Notes: generated by a model not told the origin, from the letters alone. DNA of 64,000 nucleotides from Desnuesiella massiliensis (GCF_001403615.1 NZ_LN879456.1:186001-250000); one strand, 5' to 3'. Counted from the first letter of the stretch, positions 9,535 through 18,805 are shown. Program-made: numbers and translations.

Positions 9535-10041
9535 ATGAACAAGGCAGAACCATTTTATTTGAAGAGTCCTAAGAACAACATGAGACGCGACATTGCAACA
9601 GCTTTAATTATAATATTATTATCTATAGCAAATCCTCTATTCTTAATTATATTAGTTGCATATCTCCTATATTTATTCAATAAGGTTAAATATTATAAAA
9701 GTTATGAAGGACAATGTTTGGAAAAGGCCATAAACTATTTTAAAGCTGAAGATTATATAACTTGTAAAAAACACTGCCTAGAGATTTTAGAAAAGCAAAG
9801 TAATTATAATTGTAGTATTATGTTAGCCTTATGCTATTATTATACAAAGGATTATGAATTATTTATAAAAACTATGGAAGAGTTAGAAGGACGTAAAAAA
9901 GTACAGGATATAGATGTTAAACTAAAATTAGGTAAGGCCTATGAGGAATTAGGAGAGGGCAAAAAAGCCAAAGAGCTCTATGAAGAATTATTAAAGCTTT
10001 TTCCTAAAAGCAAATTTTTACAAGATAAATTAAAAAATTAA
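9535..10041 (+). CDS. Membrane-anchored tetratricopeptide-type protein
   Basis: 168 residues with a hydrophobic stretch at about 20-48 that would form one or two membrane helices, followed by helical pairs resembling TPR units (about 60-165), for example KLKLGKAYEELGEGKKAKELYEELL. It probably displays a protein-interaction surface in the cytoplasm. AGGAGG lies 8 bases before the ATG. A longer TPR protein is encoded on the minus strand at 31742-32566. No operon partner is clear, since the following kinase gene has its own promoter. Confidence 0.7.
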   Translation: MNKAEPFYLKSPKNNMRRDIATALIIILLSIANPLFLIILVAYLLYLFNKVKYYKSYEGQCLEKAINYFKAEDYITCKKHCLEILEKQSNYNCSIMLALCYYYTKDYELFIKTMEELEGRKKVQDIDVKLKLGKAYEELGEGKKAKELYEELLKLFPKSKFLQDKLKN

Positions 10042-10092
10042 AAATCTATGTATAAAATTAGACAAATTTTTATTTTTTTTGTCATGTAAATG

Positions 10093-10120
10093 TTAAATAT
10101 TATGAAAAATATGATATAAT
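10093..10120 (+). promoter_or_regulatory. Promoter of the sensor kinase gene
   Basis: Extended -10 TGATATAAT (10112-10120) with a weak TTAAAT -35 at 16 bases spacing, about 54 bases before the kinase start. Confidence 0.5.
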
Positions 10121-10173
10121 AAAAAAGTTAAAGTAATTATTTTGTATATATTTGCTGTTGGGGAGGCGTTTAC

Positions 10174-11964
10174 ATGGATTTGCTTATTCCTTCTATAGCA
10201 ATTGCTATGTGGGGGACAACTATTTTAATTATAATATATATATATTTATATACTCTTGAGAATAAAGATTTTATAGGTATATGGGCTTTAAGTTGGGGAG
10301 TATTTTTGATTGGATTAGTGGCAACACTTTTTATGCTTAGAAGCCCTGAAAATGAAAAGATTTTATTTTTTATACATCAGCTTTCTGTGATCATCAGCAG
10401 TATGTTAGTTATTAAAGGCGCCTATAGATTCTTAGAAAAAAAAGCTGAAAGTAGAAATATGGTTTTAGTTTTTTTTGCAATTGCTTGGTTAGTAATTGGA
10501 ACTTTATTTAACCTTTCGAGCTTTATAATTGCAGTTCCTACCTTTACATTAATATCTTTAGTTTTTATATGGTTTGGTATAAAAGTTATAGATAATTGGA
10601 AAGTTAAAACCTTATCTTTCTATGGTTTTAAATTAGGTTTTATACTTTGGGGAGTGCACCTATTTAACTATCCTTGGCTTAAGAGTTTTAAAGGTTTTGC
10701 TCCTTGGGGATTTATTATTGCCACAGGTCTTGAGTTTTTAGTGGCCATAAATTTTCTATTAATGTATTTTGAGAAGTCAAAAAAGGATTTAATTATAATT
10801 CAAAATAATTTAATAGAAAATGAAAATAAATTAAGCACAATTATAAAAAATCAAAAGGATAGTATTTTTGAGATTAATAACCATTGCAGATTCATATTTA
10901 TTAGTGAATCTAGCAAGGATATCTTTGGGTATAACTCCACAGAAATGTTAGATAAATTTATTTATAGGTATGTTGATATTGATATAGAGAAATACTTTTT
11001 CAATAATAGTAAGATATATGATTATGTAGAAACTACTGGAGTCACTAAAGAAGGAAATAAGATATATTTAAATATAAATTGGAAACTTAACTATAATGAG
11101 TATGGGATTTTTACAGGTGCAGTAGGATCTATAAGAGACATTACAAATAACAAGATTTTAGAAGAAGTAATGGAATATGATAAATTTAAAACTGAATTTT
11201 TTGCTAATGTATCTCATGAATTAAGGACGCCATTGAACGTTATAAGTGCTACTATACAGCTGCTAGAATCTTATAATAAAAGCTCATTTTTTAAAGAAAA
11301 TCCTGAAAACCTAACCAAATATATTAAGATAATGAAGCAAAATTCTTATAGACTGATGAAACTTTTTAATAATTTAATTGATTTAACAAAAATAGAATCT
11401 GGATTTTATAGTTTACAATTAAAGAATTATAATATAGTAAGTGTAGTAGAGGATATAACCTTATCTATAAAAGAATATACGGAAAGTAAAGGCATAAGGT
11501 TAGAATTTGATACTGAGGTAGAGGAATTAATCATGGCTTGTGACAGTGACAAGATAGAAAGAATAATGCTGAACCTACTTTCTAATTCTATAAAGTTTAC
11601 CCCTAGCGGAGGAAAAATTTCTGTAGGTTTGTATGAAATGGATAGGCATGTTTATATAAAGATTAGGGATACTGGCGTAGGTATACCTAAGGATAAATTA
11701 GAAGATATATTCAATAGATTTTCTCAAGTTCATAACCCCTATGTTAATAATAGCAACGGTAGTGGTATAGGACTATCAATTGTAAAATCCCTAGTAGAGC
11801 TACATGAAGGTAATATAGCAGTGAATAGCGATCTAAATAAAGGAGCTGAATTTGTCATAAAAATGCCAATTAAGACTATAAAGGGACAACAGATAGTTCT
11901 AAATGATGTCGATACCAATAGAATTGGCGAAGAAAAAGTTAATATAGAACTTTCAGATATTTAG
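10174..11964 (+). CDS. Multi-pass membrane sensor histidine kinase with PAS domain
   Basis: 596 residues. The first 205 or so form about six to seven membrane helices without a large extracellular loop, so the signal is probably sensed in the membrane. A PAS domain follows (about 220-325), then the HisKA H-box VSHELRTP, N-box LSNSIKF, G1 DTGVGIP and a G2 box GSGIGLSI. All catalytic boxes are intact. GGGGAGG precedes the ATG. The receiver-like protein 235 bp downstream lacks the phosphorylatable Asp, so the true partner may be elsewhere. Confidence 0.88.
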   Translation: MDLLIPSIAIAMWGTTILIIIYIYLYTLENKDFIGIWALSWGVFLIGLVATLFMLRSPENEKILFFIHQLSVIISSMLVIKGAYRFLEKKAESRNMVLVFFAIAWLVIGTLFNLSSFIIAVPTFTLISLVFIWFGIKVIDNWKVKTLSFYGFKLGFILWGVHLFNYPWLKSFKGFAPWGFIIATGLEFLVAINFLLMYFEKSKKDLIIIQNNLIENENKLSTIIKNQKDSIFEINNHCRFIFISESSKDIFGYNSTEMLDKFIYRYVDIDIEKYFFNNSKIYDYVETTGVTKEGNKIYLNINWKLNYNEYGIFTGAVGSIRDITNNKILEEVMEYDKFKTEFFANVSHELRTPLNVISATIQLLESYNKSSFFKENPENLTKYIKIMKQNSYRLMKLFNNLIDLTKIESGFYSLQLKNYNIVSVVEDITLSIKEYTESKGIRLEFDTEVEELIMACDSDKIERIMLNLLSNSIKFTPSGGKISVGLYEMDRHVYIKIRDTGVGIPKDKLEDIFNRFSQVHNPYVNNSNGSGIGLSIVKSLVELHEGNIAVNSDLNKGAEFVIKMPIKTIKGQQIVLNDVDTNRIGEEKVNIELSDI

Positions 11965-11971
11965 TTTTGTA

Positions 11972-12080
11972 TTTATAGATAAACAATACGTAAACTTAAT
12001 TTATACATGTTCCAAAATGTTAATTTTCACGACATTATGGGACATGTATAAATTAATAGTTGAAGTTGTTTATCTATAAA
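11972..12080. repeat. 109-bp two-tier palindrome
   Basis: The outer arms are a perfect 15-bp inverted repeat, TTTATAGATAAACAA at 11972-11986 and its complement at 12066-12080. The inner arms, 11996-12013 and 12039-12056, match at 17 of 18 positions. A relative of the inner part lies at 36009-36070. It could form a cruciform or a long RNA hairpin between the kinase and the receiver-like gene. No terminal T-run makes it a simple terminator. Confidence 0.75.
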
Positions 12081-12199
12081 TTTAATAAAATTTTATAAAA
12101 TATTAAAGAGTTTGCTATAGATGGACGAAATATATATAGCGAGTAAATTTTAATAGTAACTCCCAAATACTTAGGGTAATGTTTTGAGAGGTATAAAAT

Positions 12200-13105
12200 A
12201 TGAAAAATATTATAATATTAGATAATAAACCTTATATTAGATATAGAGTAAGAGATATTGCTACCAAAAACGATATATTAGTCCATGAAGTGTCCAACTC
12301 TTCTCAACTATACACTAAATTGAATGAGTTGAAAAATGAGGTAGATCTGCTTATCGTTGAAATAAATTTAAAAGACGAAGATGGGCTAGAGATTATGAGA
12401 AATCTTAAAAAAAAGAATTTAAATATCCCGTTTATGGTATTGACCTCTTTAAATACAAGAGATGCTTTTATCAGGGCAGTTAAAGAGGGAGCTATAGATT
12501 ATTTTCTAAAACCTTTTGATGATAGGATTTTCTTAGATAGAGTAACTAGACATGCAGAGGGGGATAACTCTATTGAATCCTCAAAAGCTATACAAAAGGA
12601 TATTAAAGAATTACCTTTTAATGAATACTTTGAGGAAGAGATTAACAAAGCTCGAAATGGAGCATATAAGCTTTCAGTTATAATGACAATTTTCTTTAAG
12701 TCACTAAAAGATGTAACTATAGATTTGCAGAATGATAATGATAATATGGTAGTAACAGATTATATGTACAATAAATTAAAAGGGGCAATGCCAGAAGGAG
12801 GACGTTTCTGTAAATATGGATCTAGGACCTTTTTAGGTGTATATCCCTTCTGTGACAAGGAGCAGATGGATAAATTTAATAAAGATATAATGTTAAAAAT
12901 TAACCATTTGAAGGATATAGATTCAGTAGCTACTAATTATTTTTTTGATTCTGTAACTGTAACCTTCCCAGATGATGGAAATAATGCTGAAGAGATATTG
13001 GATAAGATTACCGAAAAAATGAAGGAAAATATTAAGCAGAAACAAATAAAATCTGATAACCAAGCAGAAAGTGATCAAAAGAGCAAGGCTAGACGTAGAG
13101 CATAA
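12200..13105 (+). CDS. Pseudo-receiver fused to a degenerate GGDEF-like domain
   Basis: 301 residues. The N-terminal 120 residues have a receiver fold, but the phospho-acceptor position is Glu (E54 in LLIVEINL) and the acidic pair is D8-N9; the switch Thr (T82) and Lys (K104) are kept. Residues about 140-285 align by pattern with diguanylate cyclases: a conserved EINKAR helix, a RFCKYG strand, and VTVTFPDDGNNAEE near the end. The GGDEF turn reads GSRTF (207-211), so synthesis of c-di-GMP is not expected. The tail is charged and disordered. It probably works by binding protein or nucleotide. A TGAGAGG site lies 9 bases before the ATG. Confidence 0.75.
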   Translation: MKNIIILDNKPYIRYRVRDIATKNDILVHEVSNSSQLYTKLNELKNEVDLLIVEINLKDEDGLEIMRNLKKKNLNIPFMVLTSLNTRDAFIRAVKEGAIDYFLKPFDDRIFLDRVTRHAEGDNSIESSKAIQKDIKELPFNEYFEEEINKARNGAYKLSVIMTIFFKSLKDVTIDLQNDNDNMVVTDYMYNKLKGAMPEGGRFCKYGSRTFLGVYPFCDKEQMDKFNKDIMLKINHLKDIDSVATNYFFDSVTVTFPDDGNNAEEILDKITEKMKENIKQKQIKSDNQAESDQKSKARRRA

Positions 13106-13125
13106 TAAATAAAAATTGTGAACTC

Positions 13126-13151
13126 AAAAAGACGACGGAAGTCGTCTTTTT
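13126..13151. terminator. Bidirectional terminator
   Basis: Stem AAAAAGACGAC / GTCGTCTTTTT with GGAA loop; A- and T-runs on either side serve both the plus-strand receiver-like gene and the minus-strand phzF-like gene. Confidence 0.85.
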
Positions 13152-13152
13152 C

Positions 13153-14022
13153 TTATAAGGTTACATTGCATTTAAGAAGAGTCTTACATTTTCCTCCCAC
13201 CAATACCTTATAGTTATTCCTATCACTAAGAATCTTACAAAGAATTTTTGAGGGTCTATCCATGATTTCTCCTTGAGAAAAAATATATTCCTTTCCACTA
13301 TCAATAATTTTATTTTTAAGAAGATAATAGGCTAATGCTCCGGAAGAAGAACCTGTGGCGGATTCTTCATTAATGCCATAAAGTGGGGCAAAATTTCTAC
13401 AGCTTGCGGTAAAATTATTATCATCTAAAGTAAAGGCATGAACTCCAACAACTTTTTTCTTTTGAGAAAAATTAGTTAATCTATTAAAGTCAGGATTTAT
13501 ATTATTTAGGGTTTTTTTATCTTTTACGGGAAAGATTATATCATATAACCCAGTGTAAACAATCTGAGGGCTTAAAGTATGAGTTCTATCTCCTATATCG
13601 TTTATTGAAATATTTAGACAATCACAAAGCTCTAAAATTTCTTTTTCATCATATAAAGTTTCTCTAATACTTGGAAGAGCCTGTTCCATCATAATATAAT
13701 CCTTCATTCTAAAAATTGAGTATTGAGAGGCTGAGTTATTGAGAAAGTGGCAGGGTTTTTCTTCTGTTAAACCGCAATCTAGTAAGGCATGGTAGGCTGC
13801 TAAGGTAGCATGACCACAAAAATCTATTTCAGAAGTCGGAGTAAAATATCTAACATTAAAATTATTATTATAACCAAGCTTTACAAAAACTGTCTCTGAA
13901 AAATTCATTTCTCTAGCAAATTTTTGCATAGTACTTTCATCTAAATTTTCATAAATCAATACTCCAGCAGGATTTCCTTCAAATACTTCTTCTGCAAAAG
14001 CGTCAATTATGTAAAAAATCAT
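13153..14022 (-). CDS. PhzF-family isomerase/epimerase-like protein
   Basis: 289 residues, the normal length for PhzF/YddE proteins. It begins with the family signature DAFAEEVFEGNPAGV, followed by NFSETVFV and, later, DFCGHATLAAYHAL; the acidic residue of the NFSET motif is the catalytic acid in studied members. The C-terminal half has the matching GSSSGALAYYL motif. PhzF itself works in phenazine synthesis, but most bacterial relatives stand alone with unknown substrates, as here. GAGG is well placed before the ATG. The gene is monocistronic. Confidence 0.88.
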   Translation of the reverse strand: MIFYIIDAFAEEVFEGNPAGVLIYENLDESTMQKFAREMNFSETVFVKLGYNNNFNVRYFTPTSEIDFCGHATLAAYHALLDCGLTEEKPCHFLNNSASQYSIFRMKDYIMMEQALPSIRETLYDEKEILELCDCLNISINDIGDRTHTLSPQIVYTGLYDIIFPVKDKKTLNNINPDFNRLTNFSQKKKVVGVHAFTLDDNNFTASCRNFAPLYGINEESATGSSSGALAYYLLKNKIIDSGKEYIFSQGEIMDRPSKILCKILSDRNNYKVLVGGKCKTLLKCNVTL

Positions 14023-14282
14023 ATAATTACCTCATTCCAAAAATTTTATTTAAAATATTAATATTTATTGTACCATATTATATAAATTTTAAAAATTGTA
14101 AAATACTAAAGAGGATATGAATTAAAAAAACTGTATATATAAATGTAAAAGTAGTATGTTTTATTGAAGGATTTTTATCAATAAAAATAGAATACTTACT
14201 TGAAAAATTCAAATTAGGCGTCTTGAAGAAATAACTATTGAAAGATGCCTTAAACAGTGTTTTTGAAAGGAAGGTAAAGTAT
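14023..14282. other. Intergenic gap with a small AGGCATC-type hairpin
   Basis: It holds an inverted repeat AGGCGTCTT (14216-14224) / AAGATGCCT (14242-14250) around AAATAACTA. The arms and loop resemble the ends of the larger element at 15806-15965, so it may be a relic of that family. It lies shortly upstream of the pepD ribosome site. Confidence 0.4.
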
Positions 14283-15743
14283 ATGTCTACATCAGTTTTA
14301 AAAGATTTAAGACCTTATGAAGTATTTAAGTACTTTGAGGAAATATCTCAAATTCCTAGAGGCTCAGGAAATGAAAAGGGCATAAGTGATTATTTAGTTA
14401 GCTTTGCAAAAGAGTTAGGCTTAGAGGTAATTCAAGATTCAGCCTTAAATGTAATTATTAAGAAGCCAGCAACTTTAGGATATGAAAATGCGCCCACTGT
14501 AATTATTCAAGGTCACTTGGACATGGTTTGTGAAAAAAATATAGGTACTGATCATGATTTTGAAAAGGATCCTTTAAGTCTAAGAGTTGAGGGAGATTAT
14601 GTTTATGCTACAGGTACAACTTTAGGTGCTGATAATGGAATAGCTATAGCTTATGGTATGGCATTATTAGCTTCAAAGGATATAGCTCATCCTGCTATAG
14701 AGGTGCTTTTAACCACTGATGAAGAAACTGGAATGGGTGGAGCAATGAATTTAAACCCTGAAGATATAAAGGGAAGAATGTTAATAAATATCGACTCAGA
14801 GGAAGAAGGAAAGCTTCTAGTTAGCTGCGCAGGTGGATTGAGGGATAAAATAACTTTACCTATTCAATATGAGGAGATTAGTGCTAAGGGCGATGAAGTA
14901 GTACTAAAGGTTAGAGGATTAAAAGGTGGCCATTCAGGAATGGACATTAATAAAGAAAGAGGAAACTCTAATAAAATCATGGGAAGAGTATTAGTTGACT
15001 TATTAGAAGAAATAGATTATAGAGTAATTTCTCTAAATGGTGGTTCAAAGAATAATGCTATTCCAAGAGAATTTGATGCTAGACTTATGTTATTGGAAGA
15101 TAAAATAGATGTACTAAAAGACAGGATTCAACATTGGAATAAAACTTTGAAAAATGAGCTTAAGGCTTCTGATCCAGAGATAAAAATAGAGTTAGAAGTT
15201 TTAGAACATAAATCACAAAAGGCATTCTCAAAGGACAGCACAGAAAAGGCTGTAAAATTGCTTTATTTAATTCCTAATGGAATTCAAACTATGAGCATAG
15301 AAATAAAGGGGTTAGTACAAAGCTCTACTAACTTAGGAGTAGTAACTACTGATGAAAATGAAGTTACTTATGATAGCGCTATAAGAAGTTCTATAGGTAC
15401 TTTAAAGGAGGATATATTAGCTCAATCAAAACTTACTGCAGAGCTCATGGGAGCAAAAATTTCTACTCAATCAGCTTATCCAGAATGGCAATATGATGCT
15501 AACTCAAAGATAAGAAAGATATTCGAAAAAGTATATGAAGATTTAACAGGTGAAACTCCAGAAATAGTAGCTATTCATGCTGGGGTTGAGTGTGGATTAT
15601 TTAAAGAGAAATTTGGCCAAATTGATATGATTTCTTTTGGACCAAATCTTTATGATGTTCATACTCCTGATGAGCATGTAAGCATCTCTTCCGTTGAGAG
15701 AATGTGGAACTACTTAATAGAGGTATTAAAAGCCATTAAATAA
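14283..15743 (+). CDS. pepD: Aminoacyl-histidine dipeptidase (peptidase D, M20 family)
   Basis: 486 residues. The metal-site motifs of M20C peptidases are present: QGHLDMV, GADNGI, the catalytic DEETGMGGA, and INIDSEEEG. Near the end an HAGVECG supplies the dimer-interface or catalytic part. It cleaves Xaa-His and related dipeptides in the cytoplasm with two Zn or Mn ions. I start at the ATG at 14283, preceded by GAAAGGAAGG; the upstream TTG extension adds 15 poorly conserved residues. An M3 peptidase gene follows, consistent with peptide use as food. Confidence 0.92.
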   Translation: MSTSVLKDLRPYEVFKYFEEISQIPRGSGNEKGISDYLVSFAKELGLEVIQDSALNVIIKKPATLGYENAPTVIIQGHLDMVCEKNIGTDHDFEKDPLSLRVEGDYVYATGTTLGADNGIAIAYGMALLASKDIAHPAIEVLLTTDEETGMGGAMNLNPEDIKGRMLINIDSEEEGKLLVSCAGGLRDKITLPIQYEEISAKGDEVVLKVRGLKGGHSGMDINKERGNSNKIMGRVLVDLLEEIDYRVISLNGGSKNNAIPREFDARLMLLEDKIDVLKDRIQHWNKTLKNELKASDPEIKIELEVLEHKSQKAFSKDSTEKAVKLLYLIPNGIQTMSIEIKGLVQSSTNLGVVTTDENEVTYDSAIRSSIGTLKEDILAQSKLTAELMGAKISTQSAYPEWQYDANSKIRKIFEKVYEDLTGETPEIVAIHAGVECGLFKEKFGQIDMISFGPNLYDVHTPDEHVSISSVERMWNYLIEVLKAIK

Positions 15744-15754
15744 GATTTTTCTTT

Positions 15755-15800
15755 ATCCATTGGTAAAACATTTTTTATATTTGATGTTTTACCAGTGGAT
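15755..15800 (+). terminator. Hairpin terminator after pepD
   Basis: A 17-bp arm pair with one mismatch (15755-15771 and 15784-15800) and an AT-rich loop, directly downstream of the pepD stop. Confidence 0.55.
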
Positions 15801-15805
15801 ATTTT

Positions 15806-15965
15806 AGGCATCTCCAAAAAAATAACTAGTCAGTCTACTCGTCTATTTTGTGTAATACTGCGTCCACAGAACCCACTAATAGCCCCACTATCAATGGAAC
15901 CTGTGTCCTTGTCTTACGCAAAATATACTTTGCATCTTTGACTAGTTATTTTTTTTACGATGCCT
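15806..15965. repeat. 160-bp structured inverted-repeat element
   Basis: The ends are an inverted repeat: AGGCATC followed by an A-run and AATAACTAGTCA, against the same sequence on the other strand, about 25 matching bases with a short offset. A second inner pair (TATTTTGTGTAA / TTACGCAAAATA) and a GC-richer core lie between them. It looks like a small MITE or a structured RNA leader. No coding sequence was seen. Confidence 0.65.
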
Positions 15966-15997
15966 TAAATGAAAAACATGTTCTTAGTATTAAATTT

Positions 15998-16104
15998 TAT
16001 AAGAGGCTGTGAAAAAAGGTACTCTATAGGTTTCGCTACACCGCACGTGGGGTCCCACCAGCGGCCTGCGAAAAAGATCGCCTATGTTTTTCACATCCTC
16101 CTAT
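15998..16104 (+). repeat. 107-bp dispersed palindromic repeat, copy 2
   Basis: Same family as 2937-3042 (inverted) and 25374-25482. It keeps the GTGAAAAAAGGT arm, the CCCACCAGCGGCC core and the TTTTTCACATCCTCCTAT end, with more substitutions in the first arm (AGAGGCTGTG). It ends 18 bases before the pepF start codon. Confidence 0.8.
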
Positions 16105-16122
16105 TGATAATGGAGGTATTAT

Positions 16123-17919
16123 ATGGAAAGTAATGTTTTAAATATGACTTGGAGTCTAAAGGAACTTTATGACGGGTTTAATTGCAAGGAGTTTCAGCAA
16201 GACTTAAATACTCTAGAAGCAGTTATTAATACACTTAATGATTACAGCAAAATTAATTTTACTGACTATTCTAATAGTAACATTAAAATAGAAGAGTTTA
16301 TTAATATACAAAATAATTTTTATAAGCTATATAATAAATTATGGGGATTTGCAAGTTTAACTTCCTCGGCGGATGCTGCTAACGGTGAAGCCCAGAAGGC
16401 TATGGAGATTCTTCAAAATAAACACACAAAAATAGTAAAGACCTTAGTAAGCTTTAATAAATGGCTAAGAGGTATAGATAATTTAGAGGAGATAATAAAG
16501 AGCTCTGAACCATTAAAAATGCATGAATTTTATTTAAAGGAAGTATCAAAAAATAGTAAGTATATGCTAGAGGAAGCGGAAGAGATAGTATTAACGAAGA
16601 TGAAGCTAACCGGATCTAATTCTTGGGAGAAGCTACAAAAAAACTTAACTTCTAATCATTTAGTAGACATTGATATTGATGGTGTAGAGAAAAAATTACC
16701 CTTAACCGTAATAAAAAACATGTTATTCGAAGGAGAGAGGGAGCTAAGAAAAAGGGCTTATGAAGCGGAGCTTAACAGCTATAAGGCTATAGAGGAACCT
16801 ATAGCAGCGGCTTTGAATGGCATAAAGGGGGAAGTTATTACTATATGTAATCTAAAAGGCTATAAATCTCCTCTTCACTATACCCTAGAGAGTTCAAGGA
16901 TGAGTGAAAAGAATCTAGAAGCTATGTTAACTGTCATGAGAGAAAGTTTAGTTAATTTTAGAAAGTATTATTTAACCAAAGCAAAGGTTTTGGGTTATGA
17001 TGGTCCTTTGGCCTATTATGATGTCTTTGCTCCTATAGGAAACAGCCAAAAGAAATATAGTTATGAGGAAGCTAAGGAGTTTATAGTAGAAAACTTTAAC
17101 TCTTACTCAAAAAAACTAGGGGACTTTGCAAAAAACGCTTTTGAAAAAAGATGGATAGATGCAGAACCAAGAAGGGGAAAAAGAGGAGGAGCCTTTTGCA
17201 ATAATCTTCATTCCATAGGAGAAAGCAGAATTTTATGTACCTTTACCGGAAGCTTTAAAAATATATCTACTTTGGCTCATGAATTAGGGCATGGATATCA
17301 TGGTCATATTTTGAAGAATGAAAGTTATTTAAATAGTAAATATCCAATGCCTATTGCTGAAACTGCATCTTTATTTTGCGAAACCATAGTAAGAAATGCT
17401 GCTATAAAAAACTGTGATGAAAAAACAGCCTTCAGTATTTTAGATGGTGAGTTGACTAATTGTGGACAAGTTATAGTAGATATTTATAGTAGATTTTTAT
17501 TTGAAGATGAATTATTCAGAAGAAGAGAACATAGCTCATTATCATCAAAAGAAATTAATGAATTAATGCTTTGGGCTCAAAAAGAAGCCTATGGGGATGC
17601 TATAGATTCTAGCACATTAAATCCATATGCTTGGATAAATAAGCCTCATTATTATTATGCTGAAAGAAATTATTATAATTTTCCTTATGCTTTCGGATTA
17701 TTATTTGCCAAAGGATTATATAGAGAATATTGTATAAAAGAAAGCTCTTTTGTGGAACAATATGATAAATTATTATCTTTCACTGGAAAATCTTCCATTG
17801 AGGATCTAGGTAGGGTTATGAACATTGATCTAAATGACTTGGACTTTTGGAAAAGCTCCATGGAAATGGTTAATAAAGATATAGAAAAATATATTGCGCT
17901 AGCAAATAAATTAGTCTAG
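16123..17919 (+). CDS. pepF: M3-family oligoendopeptidase (PepF-like)
   Basis: 598 residues, the usual length of PepF/M3B enzymes. The zinc site is LAHELGHGYHGH, where HExxH supplies two His and the catalytic Glu, and the downstream E in IAETASLFCE is the third ligand. The substrate-contact segment YYAERNYYNFPYAFG lies near the C-terminus. It cuts short peptides in the cytoplasm and, with the upstream PepD, would feed amino-acid fermentation. TGGAGG precedes the ATG; the leader contains the 107-bp palindrome. Confidence 0.92.
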   Translation: MESNVLNMTWSLKELYDGFNCKEFQQDLNTLEAVINTLNDYSKINFTDYSNSNIKIEEFINIQNNFYKLYNKLWGFASLTSSADAANGEAQKAMEILQNKHTKIVKTLVSFNKWLRGIDNLEEIIKSSEPLKMHEFYLKEVSKNSKYMLEEAEEIVLTKMKLTGSNSWEKLQKNLTSNHLVDIDIDGVEKKLPLTVIKNMLFEGERELRKRAYEAELNSYKAIEEPIAAALNGIKGEVITICNLKGYKSPLHYTLESSRMSEKNLEAMLTVMRESLVNFRKYYLTKAKVLGYDGPLAYYDVFAPIGNSQKKYSYEEAKEFIVENFNSYSKKLGDFAKNAFEKRWIDAEPRRGKRGGAFCNNLHSIGESRILCTFTGSFKNISTLAHELGHGYHGHILKNESYLNSKYPMPIAETASLFCETIVRNAAIKNCDEKTAFSILDGELTNCGQVIVDIYSRFLFEDELFRRREHSSLSSKEINELMLWAQKEAYGDAIDSSTLNPYAWINKPHYYYAERNYYNFPYAFGLLFAKGLYREYCIKESSFVEQYDKLLSFTGKSSIEDLGRVMNIDLNDLDFWKSSMEMVNKDIEKYIALANKLV

Positions 17920-17998
17920 CAATATTTTATGTGTATTAGAAATTATTTCTATGTTATAATATAGAGATGACTATTACATTTTAAAGGGGCTGATAATT

Positions 17999-18796
17999 TT
18001 GAGATGGCTAGATAAATTAGAAAGAAAGCTTGGAAAGTTTGCTATAAGTAATCTGATAACTTTCATTGTAATGATGAATGCCTTTGTATATATAATTGTA
18101 GCTATGGGAGGTCAAGAGGCATATTATCATATGCTATTGCTTAAACCGGATTTAGTAATGCAAGGAGAGGTGTGGAGACTTTTTACCTTTGTGTTTATTC
18201 CACCACTAGTATCTCCCTTTTGGATAGTATTTACTTTATATTTTTACTATCTAGCAGGGAAAGGATTGGAGCAGGCTTGGGGAAGTTTTAAGTTTAATAT
18301 ATATTATCTTTTTGGTGTATTAGCTACTATAGCAATTTCATTTATAACTAAAGAGAGTGCTAATTCAGCCTATATTAATCTTTCCCTATTCTTAGCTTTT
18401 GCAAGGATATATCCAGATTATGAAATACTTTTGTTTTTTGTTTTACCTATTAAAGTAAAGTATATGGCCTATTTAAACTGGATTTATATAGTATACGCTG
18501 TAGTCACTGCATCTAATTGGCATATTAGACTTATAGCTTTAGCACCGGTGATTAACTTCTTAATATTCTTTGGGAAAGAATTGATACAGCAATGGTTTTT
18601 TAGATCAAAGGCCTTAAACAATAAAGCTAGATTTGTAAGCAAGACTATAACTAAAAGCAGCAGTATACATAAATGTACAGTATGCGGCATTACAGAAAAG
18701 GTTGATCCAGATATGGAATTTAGATATTGCTCTAAGTGTAATGGACATCATGAGTATTGCAGTGAGCACTTAAGGGATCACGAGCACATTACTTAA
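17999..18796 (+). CDS. Rhomboid-like membrane protein with C-terminal zinc-binding tail, probably not a protease
   Basis: 265 residues with about six membrane helices in a rhomboid-like arrangement; the EVWRLFTFVF motif in the first loop is the usual rhomboid landmark. The GxSG active-site serine motif and its His partner are not visible (the matching helix reads INLSLFLAFARI), so it resembles inactive rhomboids. The tail has CTVC, YCSKC and a Cys/His-rich end that would bind zinc. I start at TTG 17999 with AAGGGG upstream; TATAAT at 17955-17960 is a likely -10. It may bind or route membrane proteins, but that is inferred. Confidence 0.7.
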   Translation: MRWLDKLERKLGKFAISNLITFIVMMNAFVYIIVAMGGQEAYYHMLLLKPDLVMQGEVWRLFTFVFIPPLVSPFWIVFTLYFYYLAGKGLEQAWGSFKFNIYYLFGVLATIAISFITKESANSAYINLSLFLAFARIYPDYEILLFFVLPIKVKYMAYLNWIYIVYAVVTASNWHIRLIALAPVINFLIFFGKELIQQWFFRSKALNNKARFVSKTITKSSSIHKCTVCGITEKVDPDMEFRYCSKCNGHHEYCSEHLRDHEHIT

Positions 18797-18805
18797 GCTT
18801 AAATG

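Noticed and set aside
10168..10174. GTTTACA at the start codon of the sensor kinase
   Set aside because: It overlaps the translation start, so it cannot be the promoter of that gene.
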